Below the pieces are notes generated by a model. It was not told the DNA's origin and did not search any database. It worked only from the letters and a program-made list of their open reading frames with translations. DNA of 7,339 nt from contig JAGWKJ010000117.1 of the NCBI GenBank assembly GCA_028865375.1, forward strand, positions 1 to 7,339, given 5' to 3'. Source of the DNA: Hyphomicrobiales bacterium (GTDB lineage: Bacteria; Pseudomonadota; Alphaproteobacteria; Rhizobiales; Beijerinckiaceae). The position numbers and the translations under genes are program-made. Each line of letters begins with the position of its first letter. Within the stretch, counting starts at the first letter, position 1. Shown one piece after another: positions 5,543-7,339 of the stretch.

Positions 5543-6244
5543 TCAGCGGGTCGCGGAGAGATGCGCGCCGAGCGTCGCCTCGTCCGCCGCCAGATCCGCG
5601 CTCGCGGCGCGATGGACGATCCGCCCGCGGTCGAGGATCGCGGCTTGGTCGGTGAAGGCGAGGATCTTCCTCGGCTTCTGTTCGACCACGATCATGGCGA
5701 GCCCTTCGCGGGCCAGCCGCCGCAGGGCGCCCAGCAATTCGTCGACGACGATCGGGGCCAGGCCCTCCGTCGGCTCGTCGAGCAGCAGCAGCCGCGGGTT
5801 CAGCACCAACGCGCGGCCGATCGCCAACATCTGTTGTTCGCCGCCCGACAGCTGGCGGCCGCCGTTGCGGCGGCGCTCGGCGAGGCGCGGAAAGGTCTCG
5901 TAGATGCGCGCGGGCGTCCAAGGCCCCGGAATCGCCACCGCGGTCAGGTTCTCTTCCACGCTGAGCGAGCGGAACACGTTGCGCTCCTGCGGCACCCAGC
6001 CGACGCCTGCCATCGCGCGCGCGTGCGGCGGCAGGCCGGTCACGTCGCGCCCGGCCAGGATCACGCGCCCCGCGTGGCGGGTCACGACGCCGACGATCGC
6101 TTCGACCAAGGTCGTCTTGCCGACGCCGTTGCGGCCCAGCAGCGCCAGCGAGGCCCCCTCCTCCATCGCGAGGTCGACGTCGAACAGCGTGCGCGCGGCG
6201 CCGTGGCCGGCGCACAGGCCTTCGAGCCGCAGCAGCTCAGCCAT
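5543..6244 (-). CDS. livF: Branched-chain amino-acid-type ABC transporter ATP-binding protein LivF
   Basis: The second of the two cytoplasmic ATPases that power a HAAT-type (branched-chain amino acid, amide or urea) importer. At 233 residues it has the usual LivF length. Visible are Walker A GRNGVGKTT, a Q-loop in WVPQERNVFRSLSVEENL, the ABC signature LSGGEQQMLAIGRAL, Walker B LLLLDEP followed by TEGLAP, and IVVEQ, where LivF proteins characteristically carry Gln in place of the H-loop His. The frame is open upstream to 6541, but that would be an antiparallel-frame read through livG. The ATG at 6244 gives the conserved start MAELLRLEGLCAGHG and has GAGGG at a proper distance inside livG. It overlaps the end of livG by 8 bases, so the two ATPases should be made in step. 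Substrate cannot be read from the ATPase. Confidence 0.95.
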   Translation of the reverse strand: MAELLRLEGLCAGHGAARTLFDVDLAMEEGASLALLGRNGVGKTTLVEAIVGVVTRHAGRVILAGRDVTGLPPHARAMAGVGWVPQERNVFRSLSVEENLTAVAIPGPWTPARIYETFPRLAERRRNGGRQLSGGEQQMLAIGRALVLNPRLLLLDEPTEGLAPIVVDELLGALRRLAREGLAMIVVEQKPRKILAFTDQAAILDRGRIVHRAASADLAADEATLGAHLSATR

Positions 6245-7004
6245 CGCCGCCCTCGCCCAGATAGACGGCGCGCACGCGCGGATCGGCCGCGATGTCGGCG
6301 GGCGCGCCCTCGCAAAGCACCCGGCCCGAGACCAGCACCGACATCGACTTCGCGAAGGCGAACACGAGGTCCATGTCGTGCTCGACAAGCAGGATCGCGA
6401 CCTCGGCGGGCAGCGCGGCGAGCGCGTCCAGGATGTCGCGGCGCTCGCCCTCCGGCACGCCCGCCGCCGGCTCGTCGAGCAGCAGCACGGCGGGCTTGCA
6501 GGCGAGCGCCAGCGCGATTTCGAGCAGGCGCCGGCGGCCATAGGGCAGCGTGCGCGCCGGCCGGTCGAAATCGTTCGCCAGACCGAAGCGCAGGAGCAGG
6601 TCCTCGACCTCGGAATCGACGTCGTCGCGCGTGCCCGCCACGCGCCAGAAGTCGGCGCCGTGGCCGAGCCGCTCGGAGACCGCCAGCCCGATCGACTCGA
6701 CCGGGGTGAGGCCGCCGAACAATTGGTCGACCTGGAACGTGCGCGCGAGGCCGCGGCGCACGCGCGCGTGCGAGGGCAGCGCGGTCACGTCCTCGCCGCC
6801 CACCATGATGCGGCCCGCGCTCGGCGCCAGCGCGCCGGTGAGCAGGTTGACCAGCGTCGTCTTGCCGGCGCCGTTGGGGCCGATCAACGCGTGGCGCGCC
6901 CCCGGCGCCAGCGAAAGCGACACGTCGTCGGTCGCCGTCAGTCCGCCGAACCGGCGCGACAGCCCGCGCGCCTCCAGCGCGGGAACCTGCGTCGGCGCGC
7001 TCAT
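6237..7004 (-). CDS. livG: Branched-chain amino-acid-type ABC transporter ATP-binding protein LivG
   Basis: The first ATPase subunit of the HAAT-type importer, 255 residues, normal for LivG. Motifs in order: LSRRFGGLTATDDVSL, Walker A GPNGAGKTTLVNLL, the Q-loop ARTFQVDQLFGGLTPVESI, Walker B VLLLDEPAAGVPEGER, H-loop VEHDMDLVF, and the LivG-type tail DPRVRAVYLGEG. The signature reads LPYGRRRLLEIA rather than the common L-x-YG-x-QRRLEIA, so Arg replaces the usual Gln positions; the rest is intact, so I expect it to be active. The frame is open upstream to 7103, but the ATG at 7004 (MSAPTQVPALEARGL) is the sensible start. It shares ATGA with the livM stop, a four-base overlap typical of coupled translation. 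With LivF it would bind the LivH/LivM membrane pair. Confidence 0.95.
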   Translation of the reverse strand: MSAPTQVPALEARGLSRRFGGLTATDDVSLSLAPGARHALIGPNGAGKTTLVNLLTGALAPSAGRIMVGGEDVTALPSHARVRRGLARTFQVDQLFGGLTPVESIGLAVSERLGHGADFWRVAGTRDDVDSEVEDLLLRFGLANDFDRPARTLPYGRRRLLEIALALACKPAVLLLDEPAAGVPEGERRDILDALAALPAEVAILLVEHDMDLVFAFAKSMSVLVSGRVLCEGAPADIAADPRVRAVYLGEGGDG

Positions 7005-7339
7005 TGCGCGCGCATTCCGACGAGCCGGCGCGCCGCGGCGGCGACGCGCTCGCGGCCCGTCAGCGTGATCGCCACGAGCAGCAGTCCGATCCAGAACTCC
7101 CAATAGGCGGGCGTGGCGGCCGACACGACGTCCCGCAGCACGACGAAGATCGCCGCGCCGATCATGCCGCCGTAGAGCCAGCCTACCCCGCCCAGCACCA
7201 GCGTCAGCATCGCGTCCGCCGAGCGGTGGAACGCGAACAGGTCGAGCGAGGCGATCTCGGTCGTCTGCGCCAGCAGCGCGCCGGCGGCGCCCGCGTAGGC
7301 CGCGGAGAGGCCGTAGATCGCCACCAGCCGCCGCGCGGT
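7001..7339 (-). CDS. livM: Branched-chain amino-acid-type ABC transporter permease LivM, C-terminal part (runs off the right edge)
   Basis: The last 112 residues of an inner-membrane permease; the start lies beyond the window. The visible part has the LivM-type end: a hydrophobic segment IYGLSAAYAGAAGALLA, a loop (SLDLFAFHRSADAML) corresponding to the conserved 'SP-x3-F-x3-S' region of the family, the strongly conserved LGGVGWLYGGMIGAAIF, and a final membrane segment FWIGLLLVAITL. It ends with a short basic tail. At least three membrane segments are visible. The stop shares ATGA with livG. LivM works with LivH as the two-permease channel of the importer; LivH and the periplasmic binding protein are not in view and would be expected further right. 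Assignment as the M rather than the H subunit rests on the order directly before livG and on these motifs. Confidence 0.9.
   Translation of the reverse strand, partial: TARRLVAIYGLSAAYAGAAGALLAQTTEIASLDLFAFHRSADAMLTLVLGGVGWLYGGMIGAAIFVVLRDVVSAATPAYWEFWIGLLLVAITLTGRERVAAAARRLVGMRAQ

Noticed and set aside
6245..6541. Upstream in-frame extension of livF by 99 codons
   Set aside because: It reads through livG in the wrong frame; the family-like start and Shine-Dalgarno are at 6244.
5345..6709. 454-codon plus-strand frame opposite livF and livG
   Set aside because: Ends in arginine-proline low complexity and lies opposite two unmistakable ABC ATPases.
5904..7106. 400-codon plus-strand frame opposite livF, livG and the livM end
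   Set aside because: No motifs, and antisense to well-supported genes with correct lengths and overlaps.

Overview
The window is about 70% GC or higher throughout, with genes packed tightly on both strands. It looks like the chromosome of an alphaproteobacterium. The support is the codon bias, a type 2 ArgC, a DUF1638/'virulence factor' gene pair of the kind seen in that class, and an OmpP1/FadL-type porin. This assignment is inference from gene content; there is no rRNA or other phylogenetic marker here. I see no tRNA, rRNA, CRISPR array, insertion sequence or phage gene.

Layout. Positions 1-552 (minus) hold the first 184 codons of a FadL/OmpP1-family outer-membrane transporter that runs off the left edge. 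A 254-base divergent intergenic region (553-806) carries a perfect 6+4+6 palindrome and only weak promoter-like signals. To its right, a plus-strand pair encodes a fumarylacetoacetate-hydrolase (FAH) family enzyme (807-1664) and a small SGNH hydrolase resembling the Mycobacterium smegmatis acyltransferase/arylesterase (1672-2301). This pair ends head-on against argC, with only 10 bases between the stop codons. A hairpin there uses both stop codons as part of its stems.

Everything from 2312 to 7339 is on the minus strand. In transcription order it reads: livM (C-terminal part only), livG, livF, a DUF1638 protein, a 'virulence factor' family protein, an exported 416-residue protein of unknown function, and argC (type 2 N-acetyl-gamma-glutamyl-phosphate reductase). 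The junctions are overlaps of 4, 8 and 32 bases and gaps of 49, 53 and 8 bases, so much or all of it may be one transcript.

How the genes may work together. The liv genes form the ABC core of a branched-chain amino-acid/amide-type importer; its periplasmic binding protein and LivH would lie to the right of the window. DUF1638 and the 'virulence factor' family are, from general knowledge, often found beside corrinoid methyltransferase and tetrahydrofolate one-carbon genes. Here they directly follow the transporter instead. This is the most interesting context in the window and raises the possibility, as inference only, that the transporter supplies a methylated amine or amino acid. The left half (FadL porin, FAH enzyme, SGNH esterase) is compatible with uptake and breakdown of a hydrophobic or esterified carbon compound. 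The argC gene is a housekeeping arginine-biosynthesis gene, translationally close-coupled to the unknown exported protein.
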